Below are positions 33,648 through 46,428 of a stretch of 64,000 nucleotides of DNA, in pieces. Each line of letters opens with the position of its first letter. The first letter of the stretch is position 1. The translations under genes and the position numbers were made by a program. Under the pieces are notes generated by a model that saw only the letters and a program-made list of their open reading frames with translations, was not told the DNA's origin and ran no database searches. The stretch is from Phascolomyces articulosus (taxonomy: Eukaryota > Mucoromycota > Mucoromycetes > Mucorales > Lichtheimiaceae). Where the stretch lies: NCBI GenBank assembly GCA_025677815.1, contig JAIXMP010000039.1, positions 289,787 through 353,786 on the forward strand, written 5' to 3'.

Positions 33648-36600
33648 ATGGCATCCAGTAGCACATATCCAAACACTACTACAACCACTACTTCACCTCC
33701 GACGACTGCAGGAGCACAAAGTTTCGAGTTACTTGACTCATTATTACATCAACTTGAAACAGACACGACACAATCGCTTATTGTAAGTTATTCATTTAAT
33801 TCTTGAAAAGCGTTAATTGACATTATGCTAACATGTACTTTTACTGCGCTTCTTTTTTATTTCAGGGACAGCCACACCCAGAACAAAGGCAACCACAACA
33901 TAATGGTTATCGTCAGAGTAATGGTATCAATTCATTGACATTCAATGGTGTTGACCATAATGAACAAACTTCTTCTAGAAGACAAACCGACTATTTGGAT
34001 GATTATTATGCTACTGATAACAATAATAACCACAACCAAGGAGACAACCAAGACGAAGACGACAACGATAATTCACTATCACCGCCAGCTTCACCTTCAC
34101 TGTTTCCACGTGTTCCCGCAAATATTGTACCACAGCCAACAATATCCTCATCCAGAACATTGCCACCGCCGGCTATTTCCAATTCTACAACTACATCATC
34201 ATCACGACCCAATTATCCATCACAACAACAACAAGGAAGTAGATTACCACCATCCCCTCCTACACAGAATGATATCGTTTTTAGCGATGATGAATATTAT
34301 GATGATGATGATTTTTCAGATGATATTGCTCAACCTACTGTGGCACAGAGAGTCACTCAAGTGGCTATTGAAAATGCGATCCATTTTACAACACGTACCA
34401 CATCTTTGGATCGTTCCAATTCTCGGATACGTTTTGCTGAAACACCCACTCGATCCTCCAGTAAAAGAAATGGTAGACCTTCTGCCTCTTCTTCCCGAAG
34501 AGCAAGCCGTACACCCATGGCTCAAATAGTGAATCCAAATAAACCTGTCTCTAGTCCAGCTATATTATCCGATTTAGCGGATAAATTTGTCAGTCGTGTG
34601 GTTCAATTAAATAGTACTCGTCGTATTTTCTCTACCGAAGAATATCCTTTAAGTTTTACTGGTGAAGAAGCTGTGGTAAGTTATTTGTTCTTGTGCTTGA
34701 GTAATATCAGAAAGTATTATTCAGATCATTAATGTATAGCGAGCCTTTTCTTAGAAAATTGTACGCGATTTATTACCTCCTGATTTACGCACTGTCGTGT
34801 ATCGTAAGGTGGCACGACTTTTAATGCATACTTCACCACCCCTTATTAGTCCTATCCAATATTCCGAAAAATCGCTGCGCAAAAACACTCTATATGATTC
34901 ACCTAGTGAAATTTATACGGTAGTCGACTCAACGTTAAATGAAGGTTTTGCTCAAGGTGTTTACTCCATCGTAGCCACTTGTTATTCGCCCTTTTGTGAG
35001 CCTAATCGTGGAGGTTGCTATTCCACCCTCTGTCCAAATCGATTCCCACCAAGAAACCCAAATTTATTATATGAGGTAACATTGATCATCAATCATGTAT
35101 CATTACAAAGAGAAAGAAAATAAATTTACTTATTTATATATTAACTATTTATTTAGTCAAATATCAGAAGAAACATGTCTCTTGCATCTTCATCTGTTGC
35201 ATCATCCCATGATACAGTAAGTAGAATGGATCTTCAATTAAAATGTTGGTTGGGTTTTAATCGCAATGAAACAATAAAAAAAAATTAGATGTTATCTCGG
35301 GCTTGGCAAGCTTCGGTGCCACGCGAAATTCTTCAAAGCACACCTGAACAGGAAATTGCCCGGCAAGAAGCAATTTGTGAGTTAATTTATACAGAAGAAG
35401 ATTATTCTCGTGATCTCAATTTACTGGATGAAGTATGCTATTTTCTTGGTTTTCTTAGATTTTTTATTTTCTACCCCCTTCTTATTTGGTTCATACTGAT
35501 CTTTATAATTTAGTTGTTTGCAAAACCATTACGTACAGCACAATGTATCGATGAAGATCGTAGGGACATTTTTTGCGATAGCGTGTTCAACAATTATTTA
35601 GAACTTTTATCGATTCACAAAGACTTGTACCGAGAATTACGAGATTATCAAAGTATCTGTCAAGCCAGATCCACAGGTGGATTTGTAGATCAAGTTGGAA
35701 ACATCTTTTTACGACATATACACCGGTTTATGAAAGCTTACACAGAATATGGTCCTCATGTGGCCCTTGCCGAATACATTTATAAAAAAGAAGCTGCTAA
35801 TAACATGTTGTTTAGCAATTTCTTGAAAGAAAAAGAAAAACAACCTGAATGTCGTAAATTGGAATTCCGGCATTTCTTGGTGTTGCCAGTGACACGGTTG
35901 CAACGATACTTACTATTGCTCAAACAAGTGATGAAAAAGACAGAAGAAGATCATCCAGACAAGGATGATTTGACACGATGCTATGAAGAAATCACAGAGG
36001 TGATCAAACATACAGATGCCTTGGCAGCTTCCAAACGTATGACCGTACGACTTTATGAAATTAATGATTTGCTCAGATTCAAGTCGGGTGAACGTTTTGT
36101 TGATTTGCGACTCAGTGAACGAGGTCGTCAATTATTATTTGAAGGAAAAATGACACGTCGTCGATCCAACATGGGAGTATGGGATACCTTTGAGCATCAA
36201 GTCTTTCTGTTTGATCATTATTTACTCATCACAAAACCAAAAGTGGTGAATGAAAAAGTCGTTCAATATACTGTTTGGAGACGACCCATCCCACTTGAAC
36301 TCTTACATGTGAAAGATGGTACCGAAGGTTTTGCACTTGGATCGCAACAACGAACACAACATCATAACAATGGTAGTACATTTACTGCAACAGGCACTTC
36401 AATTGCATCACCATTATCCCCTGTGAGTCCAACGACCAGTCCAGGATTATCTCCTACCGCAGTCTACATGGCCCAAGTTCAACCACAACCAACACCACCC
36501 TCCTCTTTCTCTTCAAACATTATTTTCGAACATCTGGGTCGATATGGTGGTGAACATCATTTACAAGTGGAAACTGCACAAATTCGTATGAAATGGAAGC

Positions 36601-38258
36601 AAATGATTATTGATGCTAAAGTGGGTATGGAACAAGCTCATCCAGAAAGTAAAGCGTTTGAAGTTCAAGCTTTGAGTGATACCACTTTTGCATTAATGAG
36701 TGGACCAGCTAATTACGGCAAAGTGACATGCAGTACTGCATTTGGTAAGATATTTCTATTTATATTTTATGTCCATGTGAAGAAAGCTGTTATGTGTGAA
36801 TGATGTTGGTCGATCACTCTTTATTTATTTATAATTATGAAAAAAAATACCAACTAATTTATTTATTTTTTGGATGGTTTCCATCAAATAGTGGGTGCGC
36901 GTGGTCTTCGTATGGTCGCGATTGGAACAGAATTAGGTGTATGGATGGGCATTGAAGGTGATACGAATAATTTACGCCGTGTGCTGACTCTTAGTGATGT
37001 GACCCAAATTGCAGTTCTTGAAGAATATCATATTTTCATTGTTTTAGCAGGTAACAAAAAAAAAAACTTGTTTTTTCATCATCATTTCTGTATTACGATT
37101 TTTACATGATTATTCTCGCGCACATAAGTTAAACTGATCTTGTACTACGTTATATATGGGTTTATAAATAGATAAAATAGTTACGGCTTATCCATTGGAT
37201 TCACTTGACACAACAGCACCAGCCAGACCTACAGAAAAGGCATCTCATAAAATTGGAAGTAATGTCTCCTTCTTTAATACAGGTGTATATGATAGACGAA
37301 CATTAGTCGTCATTATGAAAAAGAGGGGTATGGATAGTTTGTTCCGAGCATTTGAACCAGTATGTGGAAGCTTACGAGATCCACGAAATGCCAAATATCT
37401 TGTTACAAAGACCAGTCTATTCAAAAAGTCACCTTCATGGTTCAAGCTATATAAAGTAGGTTGCATTTTTTTAAAAAAAAAATTGTGAAATAGTCCTTGA
37501 ACTTAACTTCTATTTTTAAATATAGGAATTCTATATTGGTGCTGAATCTTCATCGATCCATTTCCTCAAAGCAAGACTTGCTATTACTTGTGTACGAGGT
37601 TTTGAAATTATTAACCTTAATGATTTGAGCAAGAACCATAATTTGCCTGAATTACAAGATCCAGACTTCGCCTTTGTATCACAACGTGCTGACCAATTGA
37701 CACCTTTGGGCATGTTCAAGATTAACAGTGAACACTTTTTGCTTTGTTATGACCAATTTGCCTTTATGGTGAATATGAGTGGAAGACTTATGCGAAACAA
37801 TTATCTTTGGTGAGTGATCATTTTATATGATGGATAGGAAGAGAGAACGCAAAAGATGAAGACGAAACTAATTTATTTATTTATTGTTATAGTATCGAAT
37901 GGGAAGGAACACCTCGATCTATTGCATTCTCATATCCATATGTGCTTGCATTTGATTCGCGATTTATTGAAGTTCGACATGTTGAAACGGTAAGTAATTT
38001 TTAATTATTATTACCATCATTCCAAATAACATTAAGACTTATGAACCAAAAAACACACTCTTTTTCATTTTATAGGGTCAACTTGTTCAAGTTATTGCTG
38101 GTGAAAACATGCAATGTATTCAATATCAATTCAAATTAAATGATATTGCACCACCTGTCATTCATGGTTGTATGACCCATCCATTCAAACCAGATTATCA
38201 ATACGTTTTCCATCTTACAGAAAATGTCATTGAACAACCAGTAGAATATTGGCGATAA
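33648..38258 (+). CDS. Rho guanine-nucleotide exchange factor, Rom2-like (DEP-DH-PH-CNH), copy A
   Basis: Eleven exons (33648-33782, 33866-34675, 34755-35075, 35157-35216, 35289-35432, 35514-36744, 36892-37050, 37172-37455, 37526-37809, 37893-37989, 38076-38258) give 1235 residues. A disordered Ser/Pro/Asn N-terminus is followed by a DEP-like region (about 270-345: LADKFVSRVVQ...KIVRDLLPPDLRTVVYRKVARL). The DH domain (about 455-650) contains ICELIYTEEDYSRDL and LEFRHFLVLPVTRLQRYLLL. A PH domain (about 690-860) includes HQVFLFDHYLLITK, and a C-terminal CNH domain (about 900-1215) contains LRMVAIGTELGVWMG, NSEHFLLCYDQFAFMVN and FDSRFIEVRHVET. Rom2-type GEFs activate Rho1 at the plasma membrane, feeding glucan synthase and the cell-wall-integrity MAPK path. 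Parts of exons 5-6 and their intron are identical to copy B. Confidence 0.93.
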
Positions 38259-39481
38259 AATCCAATTCTTCAAACCCGAATCTACTGCTTTTCTTTCGTG
38301 TTCATCTCTTTTCCTTTATTAAAAAACAAAAAATTCCGTCTCTTCACACACACAGTAATAATAATCCTACAATTATAAATATATTTCTATACATCCCTAC
38401 ACACACATGCACACACACTTATCCCAATCCATCCAATTTCCATTTTATTATAATATTATACAGAATCCTTTGTTCTTTTGTTTCTTGAACTTGAACTCAC
38501 TCCTTTTTCTCACAAACAGCAACATCTCACTTATACTATATATACATATTCATATTCTTTTCTCTTTTTTTTTAAAAAAAAACCAAAACAAAACAAGAAA
38601 TGTTTACATATCTTTAAGTAGTAATATGCATCATTTCCCTTTATAATTTTTTTGTCTTATTAATAAAAATTTGCATATATATAAATATATTAAAGTTTAG
38701 CACTACTGCGTGTGTTTATACCGTTTGATTTTTTCAGAAGTAGAGGAACGACGGGTAAATTTAATAATACTCTTGAAATCATGAGCAAATCTACGATAGA
38801 TTTTACTTGAGAATTATTATATACATGGTATGTTCATTGGTATTCTATGCGGCGACCTTGATCCATATTTTTTAGTAGAGGACAATTCTTTTTTTTAGAT
38901 ATCCCCCATTATTTCATCTTTGGGAAAGGCCACGATATTTTAAACCAATTTAACATACAATCTGCCAAAAAAGTCATCACACTGTTATAACACTTATAGA
39001 AAGTTTATACTGGTTCCTCTTACCTTGGATCATAAATACGATGTAATGATTTGTGTGAAATGGAGGTCCCGAAATCACCGAACAATAGACAAAAAGATTT
39101 TCACTTGGTATCAAAGGAATCTTCTTTCAAAGTAGTATAACTATTCCTTTGCCATTACTATCAACATATTGCAGCAGGTATCTTTGCTGATAACACTCTT
39201 GAGAATCTTATATCGAAGAAGACATCTTATAAAAAGATACTTGAGCCTCCATTAATGCAAAAGGGAGTTCAAAAAAATACATCAGCGACTGTTTCAACAT
39301 TTTCTTGTATACCCAATACACTGGCATCTCAATGTAACACAAAGCATTTAAGCTCTTTGCTCATTACGTTGGGCTTATCCAAGTTTTTCAAATCATCCCT
39401 ATCTTCTTTTTCTTTTTATTCCTTCATACAGTATAAATACCATATTACTATAGCAACGCTTTATAATGATTGATAGCGATA
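38259..39481. other. Intergenic between tandem GEF copies
   Basis: The first 400 bases are C/T/A low-complexity 3' flank with CACACA runs. The last 200 resemble the upstream region of copy A, consistent with tandem duplication. No gene seen. Confidence 0.55.
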
Positions 39482-41298
39482 ATGGCAGTTAATAGCACAT
39501 CTCAAAATACAAAAACTAATTCTCCAAGAACACAAAGCTTTGAGGTAATTGAGACAATCTCTCATTGTAAATGATTTTATATTCCAGTTCAATATTGGTT
39601 ATTGCCATTATTTTAACATTTTGTCTCACTTTACTTTTTTTTTTCAGGAACGACAAAATGACCATCGTCACAGTAATAGAATCAATTCAATGACAGATAA
39701 TGACGTTCAGCATAATGAACAAGGAACGAGTACCTTTAGACAGCAAACCGAAAATTATCCTAATAGCAATAATAACACTATGCACAACCAAGAAGGCAAT
39801 GATTATATATTCCTAGTGAGTTGTTTAAAAATGCCGATTTGGATAAAAATGCGGATTGAGGTTTATAATCTCTGAAAAAAAATAGAAACGGGGCTGGAGT
39901 ACTTATGTGCCACTCGAAACTCTTCAAAGCACACCTAAGAAGGAAATCGTCCGGCAAGAAGCAATTTGTGAGTTAATTTATACAGAAGAAGATTATTCTC
40001 GTGATCTCAATTTACTGGATGAAGTATGCTATTTTCTTGGTTTTCTTAGATTTTTTATTTTCTACCCCCTTCTTATTTGGTTCATACTGATCTTTATAAT
40101 TTAGTTGTTTGCAAAACCATTACGTACAGCACAATGTATCGATGAAGATCGTAGGGACATTTTTTGCGACATTGTGTTCAACAACTATTTGGAAATTCTA
40201 TCAATCCATCAAGATCTATCCCGAGAGTTACGAGACTATCAAAATATATGTCGAGCCAGATCCACTGGTAGATTTGTGGATCAAGTTGGAAATATCTTAT
40301 TACGTCATGTATATCGATTTATGAGCGCTTACGCAGAATATAGTCCTCATGTGGCCCTTGCCGAATACATTTATAAAAAAGAAGCTGCTAATAACATGTT
40401 GTTTAGCAATTTCTTGAGAGAAAAAGAAAAACAACCTGAATGTCGTAAATTGGAATTCCGGCATTACTTGATGTTGCCACTGACACGAATCCAACGCTAT
40501 CCATTGTTACTTGGGTCAATTTTGAGACATACTAAAGAGGATCATTTGGATAAACATAACTTGACGCTATGTCTTGAAGAAATGCGTGACGTTCATAAGC
40601 ATGTAGATGCTTTGACAAAGGTCGAACGCATGGTTGTACGACTTTATCAAATCAGTGATTCACTCGAATTCAAAACGGAAGAATATTATGCTGATTTACG
40701 CCTTGGCGAACCAGGTCGTCAGTTGCTGTTTGAAGGGAGAATGACACGTCGTCGATGGAATATGGGAAGACCAGATGTCATGGAACATTATGTCTTTTTG
40801 TTTGACCATTATTTACTCATCACAAAATCGAAAAGAAATGGAGGATATGTTATTTGGAAAAGGCCTATTCCTCTAGAACTTTTACGCATTAGAGATGATA
40901 CTGCAGACCTTGCCCTTGGATCACAACAACGCAGCAACCAACAGCAGAACAATAATAATACAGATGCTTCAGCAGAAGCTTTAGTCGAATCACCTTCATC
41001 GTACATCAACCCACAATTATCCTCTACATCATTATCAAGGTCCTCTTCTTCAACTCTTATTTTGCAACATTTGAGTAAACATGGTGGTGAATATCTTTTG
41101 GTCGCTGAGGACGCACATAGATGTTTAGAATGGAAACAAATGATCAGTAAAGCGAAGTTGGCTTTGGGACAAACTCATCCAGAACACAAAACATTCGAAT
41201 TTCGATCTTTGAGCGACACTGATATTAAAAACAAAGTTTTTAAAAATAAAAATTCTCTCATAGTAAAGTTGTTGAAAAGGTTAAAAAAGAAAAATTAA
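39482..41298 (+). CDS. Shortened Rho GEF (DH-PH only), tandem copy B
   Basis: Exons 39482-39544, 39648-39815, 39886-40023 and 40105-41298 join in frame to 520 residues. The first 20 residues (TQSFE) and the SNRINSMT...QHNEQGTS segment are recognisably diverged from copy A's N-terminus, so the same gene was duplicated. The DEP-like region is missing. A DH domain (about 95-290, same ICELIYTEEDYSRDL start) and a PH domain (about 320-475, HYVFLFDHYLLITK) are intact. After the PH domain, where copy A continues into CNH, this copy reads FRSLSDTDIK and then a Lys-rich end (LLKRLKKKN) and stop. The frame is clean, so it may make a cytosolic GEF without the CNH Rho-binding/regulatory module, or be an early-stage pseudogene. 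Two blocks are essentially identical to copy A. Confidence 0.82.
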
Positions 41299-43687
41299 AA
41301 AAAAAAATCAGCGATATTGCTATGGTGAAATAATTTCAAATAAAAAGAATAATTAGAATCGATCATATTAATTATTAGGTGGAACTAATCGCCAACAATA
41401 TAATGTAGAGAGGGGGAATCATAAGCGTACTGAATTAAAGTAGTGTTGATAGTATGATTGATATGAGAGTAAAGTGGACTCATTGAGACACCAAGTTGTT
41501 TCGGTGTCGTAGCTAAGATTCCTGGTGTAACCCTTTTGCCTTTTTTTTGATACTTCTTGTACGATTATTAGTCTAAAAATAATCATCATCATTATCTCCA
41601 TTCTGAATACTTCTTGCGATGCTTAGCAACATCTGCTTGGCATCATCGTCATAATTATCATTATCAGTATTATCATCACTAGTGCCAAGACGCTTAGTTT
41701 TATTCTATTATTACCATCATCTATTACATTATATATTATATTCTCAGTAATTTAGAAAACATATAAATATCCCCATTATCTTCATTGAATAAACATCATC
41801 TATCTGTTATTCTTTATTTTATATCTATTTGTTATTAATTTCTATTTGTATTGTTGGCTTGGACTTCCGTCAAAATATATACACGTTATCGGTAAAGAAT
41901 CTTTTTCGCTAAGGGGAGATCCAAGTTCCTCATGCTCAGCAAGAATTCTGTTATACCACGTTTATATTTGATGGCTGCTTTACACTCATTGTCTTTTACT
42001 GAAGTTTTCCTGGAGATATTCGTCGACTCAAGGCAATCAGATGCATTACAACCTTTAATGTTTTCATCTTAAAAACATAGCAATTGTGTGACGGTTTAAA
42101 GGTAGCTTACAAAAAAAAATTGGAGACAATCATTAAGATGGACAAGAATAAGCTTCATTATCAACGTAAAAACCGTTTAAAGACAGACATAAAGACATTA
42201 TCATCATTTCAATTTCACAAAATTGGATACAATAGATGGTATCGATACGTGTTCGTCAAGTAAAAAGTTATCAATGGTAATCTTACTCTCTAAAAATGAC
42301 TAGCATCTGTCGTATTGATACTTGAATGAACCGGGGTTGCTCTTGGTTGCTCCTGCTACTGTAAAACTTTCACCTTTATATAAAGCTGCACAATACTATC
42401 ATTCCGAATTCTCGTGCCAACTTTGAAATCACCATTGCATGGACCCTATAAAAATAAAGGGCATACTGATGGATGGGTCGATTTTTCCGAAGGAACGTAA
42501 TAAAAATGACTATTTTACTACTAAAGTGTCTGTATTATATGCTAATTTATGAGTACGGATGTTGATTTACAATAGTCACTTATTTCTATTATAATTTCTG
42601 ACGAGTGATCAAACTCGTCGTCGTTGATCTATGTTAAAGTAACGGAGCAATCAATTTAGTGCTTAACATATTTTGGATCGACTGGGAAAAAACATCATAA
42701 CAGGTAACAGTGTTCTGCTTCACAGCATACTGTACTCTTATATACCATTTCTGTAATATACGTGCTATATCATCCTTACTATGAACACCTATTTTTATAC
42801 TATTGATCTCCTTTAGTTTATCTGCCGCACTGTTTAAATTATTTACCTGTTTTCTTTTTTCAGCTTTGAAGCTGTGGGTATAATACAGGTTGTTATAAAA
42901 GCCTTCGACGTTGGAAATGGTCGTGCTCCTTCGCTTCTAGTTATTTGTTAATTCTTGCTTTTCCTTTGCTTACAACGGATAAATAAAAAAAATCAGCCTA
43001 TATTATCTGTACTTATGGTTATCAATATAAAATCATTTAGTGGTTTATAGATATCTGTCTAAATACAAAAACAACAAAATGTTCAATTTATTTCTGCATA
43101 GCGTGATCTTTTTCAGGGTTGATCAAGCAATCCTGAGCGTCTCTCCATTTTGACTTCCATACCATATGAAACAAAAACATGTCATGTCTCTTTTGGTCAC
43201 TTATTTGACTTGTTGATTTTCTCCTGATTAACATCTTAATAAATTACAGCTATTCATTGATGAACCACATATTAATATAAAACAGTCATTTTCTTACGGA
43301 ATCTCACCTTTGTAAATGAAGCTGCCAAACTTTATTTAATAGTTAAAAAAGCTTTTAAGCTCAACCTAATGCTGTTGCACATGTAACACTCAGATTTTTA
43401 AAATTTTTGGGAATAACACTATTTTCTTTTCTTTCCCCTATATATATTTTTCATTTCCTTGATTTACTTTATTATAGTTTATTTTGCCACAACTATTACC
43501 AACTTCGTGTCTTTACAAAAAACGCCATTGATTAAATAGACCATCTTTTTGCTCGAGTTATTAGAAATAACATCAACCATTATATTCTATTACTCTCTCT
43601 ACCATTATTTCAGTTGCGGTAAGTAATTTTTTTTTTGTATATTTTTGAACTTGCGGATGGTCATGAAGCTAAATCTACAAACAGACC
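41299..43687. other. Gene-poor region upstream of the HET-domain gene
   Basis: About 2.4 kb with no supported gene. It contains a perfect 7-bp-stem hairpin (42600-42619, loop GATCAA) and AT-rich leader sequence before the HET gene. No relic of the missing CNH domain of copy B was recognised. Confidence 0.55.
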
Positions 43688-45380
43688 ATGTATATCATTT
43701 ATGAGACAGCACATACTTATTATGATGAAGAAAGGAATGAAAAATACAAACGTAATTACCCGAAGAAAACAGTTCCAAATGATTTGCTCAAACCAGAGTT
43801 TATGCCTAAAAAACTTGTTCGTATCTGTGACATGAATGTTGTTTACAGCTCACAAGTAAACGAGGGATACTGTGCATTATCGTATTCCTGGAACCAATCT
43901 GGAGATGTCATACATGACAAAGTCACAGGGAAATCCAAGCGGATCGATGAAGGCAAGCACATGATCATCGATTCACTCGAACAGACCACTTCTTTTGATG
44001 GAAAAGATGGTAAGAAAATAACAAAGATGAAAAAAGTGTTCAATTTAGGAATTGATTGACTTTGATAATGACAAAAGACGGTGCAATGTAACAGAAGTAT
44101 TATACGTCAAATTTGAAGGTATCATCCAACAAATATGTCAACAGTTCAACATTAAATATATATGGTACGATCAAATGTGCATCAACCAAGACGATAAAGA
44201 AGAAAAGCAACATGAAATACGCAGCATGCATCATATATATGGCAATGCTTACTGCACTGTCGCACTGGTACCTGAATTGCAGGACGATAATATTTATATT
44301 GCTCGGGAAGATAAATTAAATATACAAAATTGGCAATATTTTAATCGTTTATGGACATTGGAAGAAGCAATAAAATCGGAAAGATTGTTATACGTCGGTA
44401 AAAACATTCATAGGTGGGGAGAAGAATTGCTGAACAACAGAGTTTATTATGCTGAAATAAATACATTCAGCAAATCACTATCACAACTGAGTGTCCAGGA
44501 AATTCTATATCATGCACATCAACGAGCAAGTACCAAGGACCACGATCGTGTTTTTGCTCTTATCCAACTTTTTCCAGATATCATCGACATGATCAACATT
44601 GATTACGAACAACCACTCGAAAGCCTAATGATTCAGTTTTATAATCTTTTAGCCAAAAAGGATATTGGTATTTTGGCTTTTAGGAAAAGACGTTTTACTT
44701 ATGACTCACCTATGCAATATTACAAATTTTTGCCAACTTGGACAGGGATTCATGGAGAACACCTCCAGCTTATGAATACAGCAACACCATTTCAAAATTA
44801 CAAGATAATTTGGAAAACCATGCATGTTACATGTACTTTTGTTACGAATGAGGAATCTACTGATGATAACAACCCTTTTGCTTTGCGATATGAGGATTTA
44901 CTCTATTGTTTGGACATTATGAAGAAGGATGATGAAAAGTGGGACTATAAACTTGGTGTGGTCGTTCAACTCGATGAAACAGGTGTAAAAAAAAAGATCC
45001 ACATCTATGATGCAAGCTACCGACAATTTTTTCAAAAGAAGATTCCACTTGGTACTATTTCTCAAAGGCTTCAACTATTATCAAGATTCATAAAGATAAG
45101 AAAGCAAGACTTGTGCTTTTACCATAAAGATGAAGATTGCGCTTATATCGATTTAAAAAACTATTTAACCGAAGATGTGGATCAACGTTTTGCACATTAT
45201 GTCATACTTTCTGGAATTAACTTTGAACGTTATGATATACCCAACATCAATCGCTACCCAGTCATCATGAAAAAACATGGAGAAAAATATTATAAAGCTA
45301 TAGGCACTTGTGTTGTAAGAAATGCAAATTATTTATTCTCTGCTTGTAATTTAAATGAAAAAACATTCTTGATCCAATAA
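43688..45380 (+). CDS. HET-domain protein (heterokaryon-incompatibility-like)
   Basis: Two exons (43688-44009 and 44095-45380; intron 44010-44094, GTAAGA...AACAG) give 535 residues. The junction restores a continuous HET domain. Landmarks are YCALSYSW (about residues 61-68), KYIWYDQMCINQDDKEEK, REIRSMHHIYGNAYCTVALVP-type residues, and NRLWTLEEAIKSERLLYVG. These are the three conserved HET blocks, with the R-W-T-x-x-E motif of the third. Reading straight through the intron would look like a frameshift, but this splice gives the right phase. The C-terminal 300 residues (HDRVFALIQLFPDI, then diverged sequence) match no domain I know. In Dikarya HET domains trigger cell death on non-self fusion; in Mucorales they are numerous and their role is unproven. 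Start chosen at the first ATG before the conserved KKLVRICDM lead-in. Confidence 0.87.
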
Positions 45381-46428
45381 AAAACAAAAAAAATATGTTT
45401 CATATTTATGATGAATGAAGCTGATGACTGTAAATTTTGAATTAGTTTATGCAACGTCAAATAACTAGATGGTAGTTTAACTTTTATCACGAGAAATGTC
45501 GTAAGCACCTACCAATAAGAACCTTATACAATACCTTCTCCTTTGAATTACTAAATAATCATTTTTACTATAAAGCCAATTTCTCTGCACCACATCTTGC
45601 TCTTGCTTTTTAGTATTCTTGGCACTTTATCCATGGTAGGTATTATCCTTTTCTTGGCCATCGCGTAATTTTTTCCAAGACTCTTACGTTTGCTTTCCAA
45701 AAATAGTGTGCATACGTTTCTTATATTTATTCAAACACCCAAAAAGCTATTCTTCTTGTATTATTTCAATGTTATTTATGTACGAACTTGTGGCTATGCA
45801 TTGTTTACAACCGCACCACATTTTTATATTCCTCCATTCATGATTTACTCAAACATTTATTTCCATTACTCTAAATAAATTTGTGTTGTGGCTGAACATA
45901 TCCATAACCGGTCTACGTGTAAATTACCAGGTTATTGGTCCCTTATAGAGAGAATCAAATGATTTACAAAATATATGGGTCTTTCCTTGGATCCACTTTA
46001 TAAGCAGATGCGAAAAAAAGGGAACGCATTGTATTTTATATCTGGAAGAACCAATAACGTTGTGTCCATAGATTTATATTTATTATTTCTATACAAAACA
46101 TAATTGTTCCATCCTGTAAAATGCAAGTTATTTCGCATAAGAATATATTTGGTCAAGAATAACCATATATTCTACTTCTTGGCTTTTTTTGATCTTTTGT
46201 TTATAAGTTACTGTGGGACAGGCATGGAAAATTAAAAGAAGTGTTGGAAGCTTAAGTTGTTAGGTGGTACAGTTCGTTCATAAATGCATTGTTTTTTTTT
46301 TAAAAAAAAACAAGATGTGAATATAAAAGCCGAGCGATTTTCTGGATCAGTGAAAGAAATTTTAACATCTTATATTTCTTTATTATTATTTTTACTACTC
46401 CACAAAAAAAACACCAATCTCTTCCATC
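45381..46428. other. Intergenic between HET gene and second NmrA-like gene
   Basis: One kilobase of AT-rich DNA, no gene recognised. The last 120 bases carry a T8A9 run and the leader of the NmrA-like gene. Confidence 0.55.
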
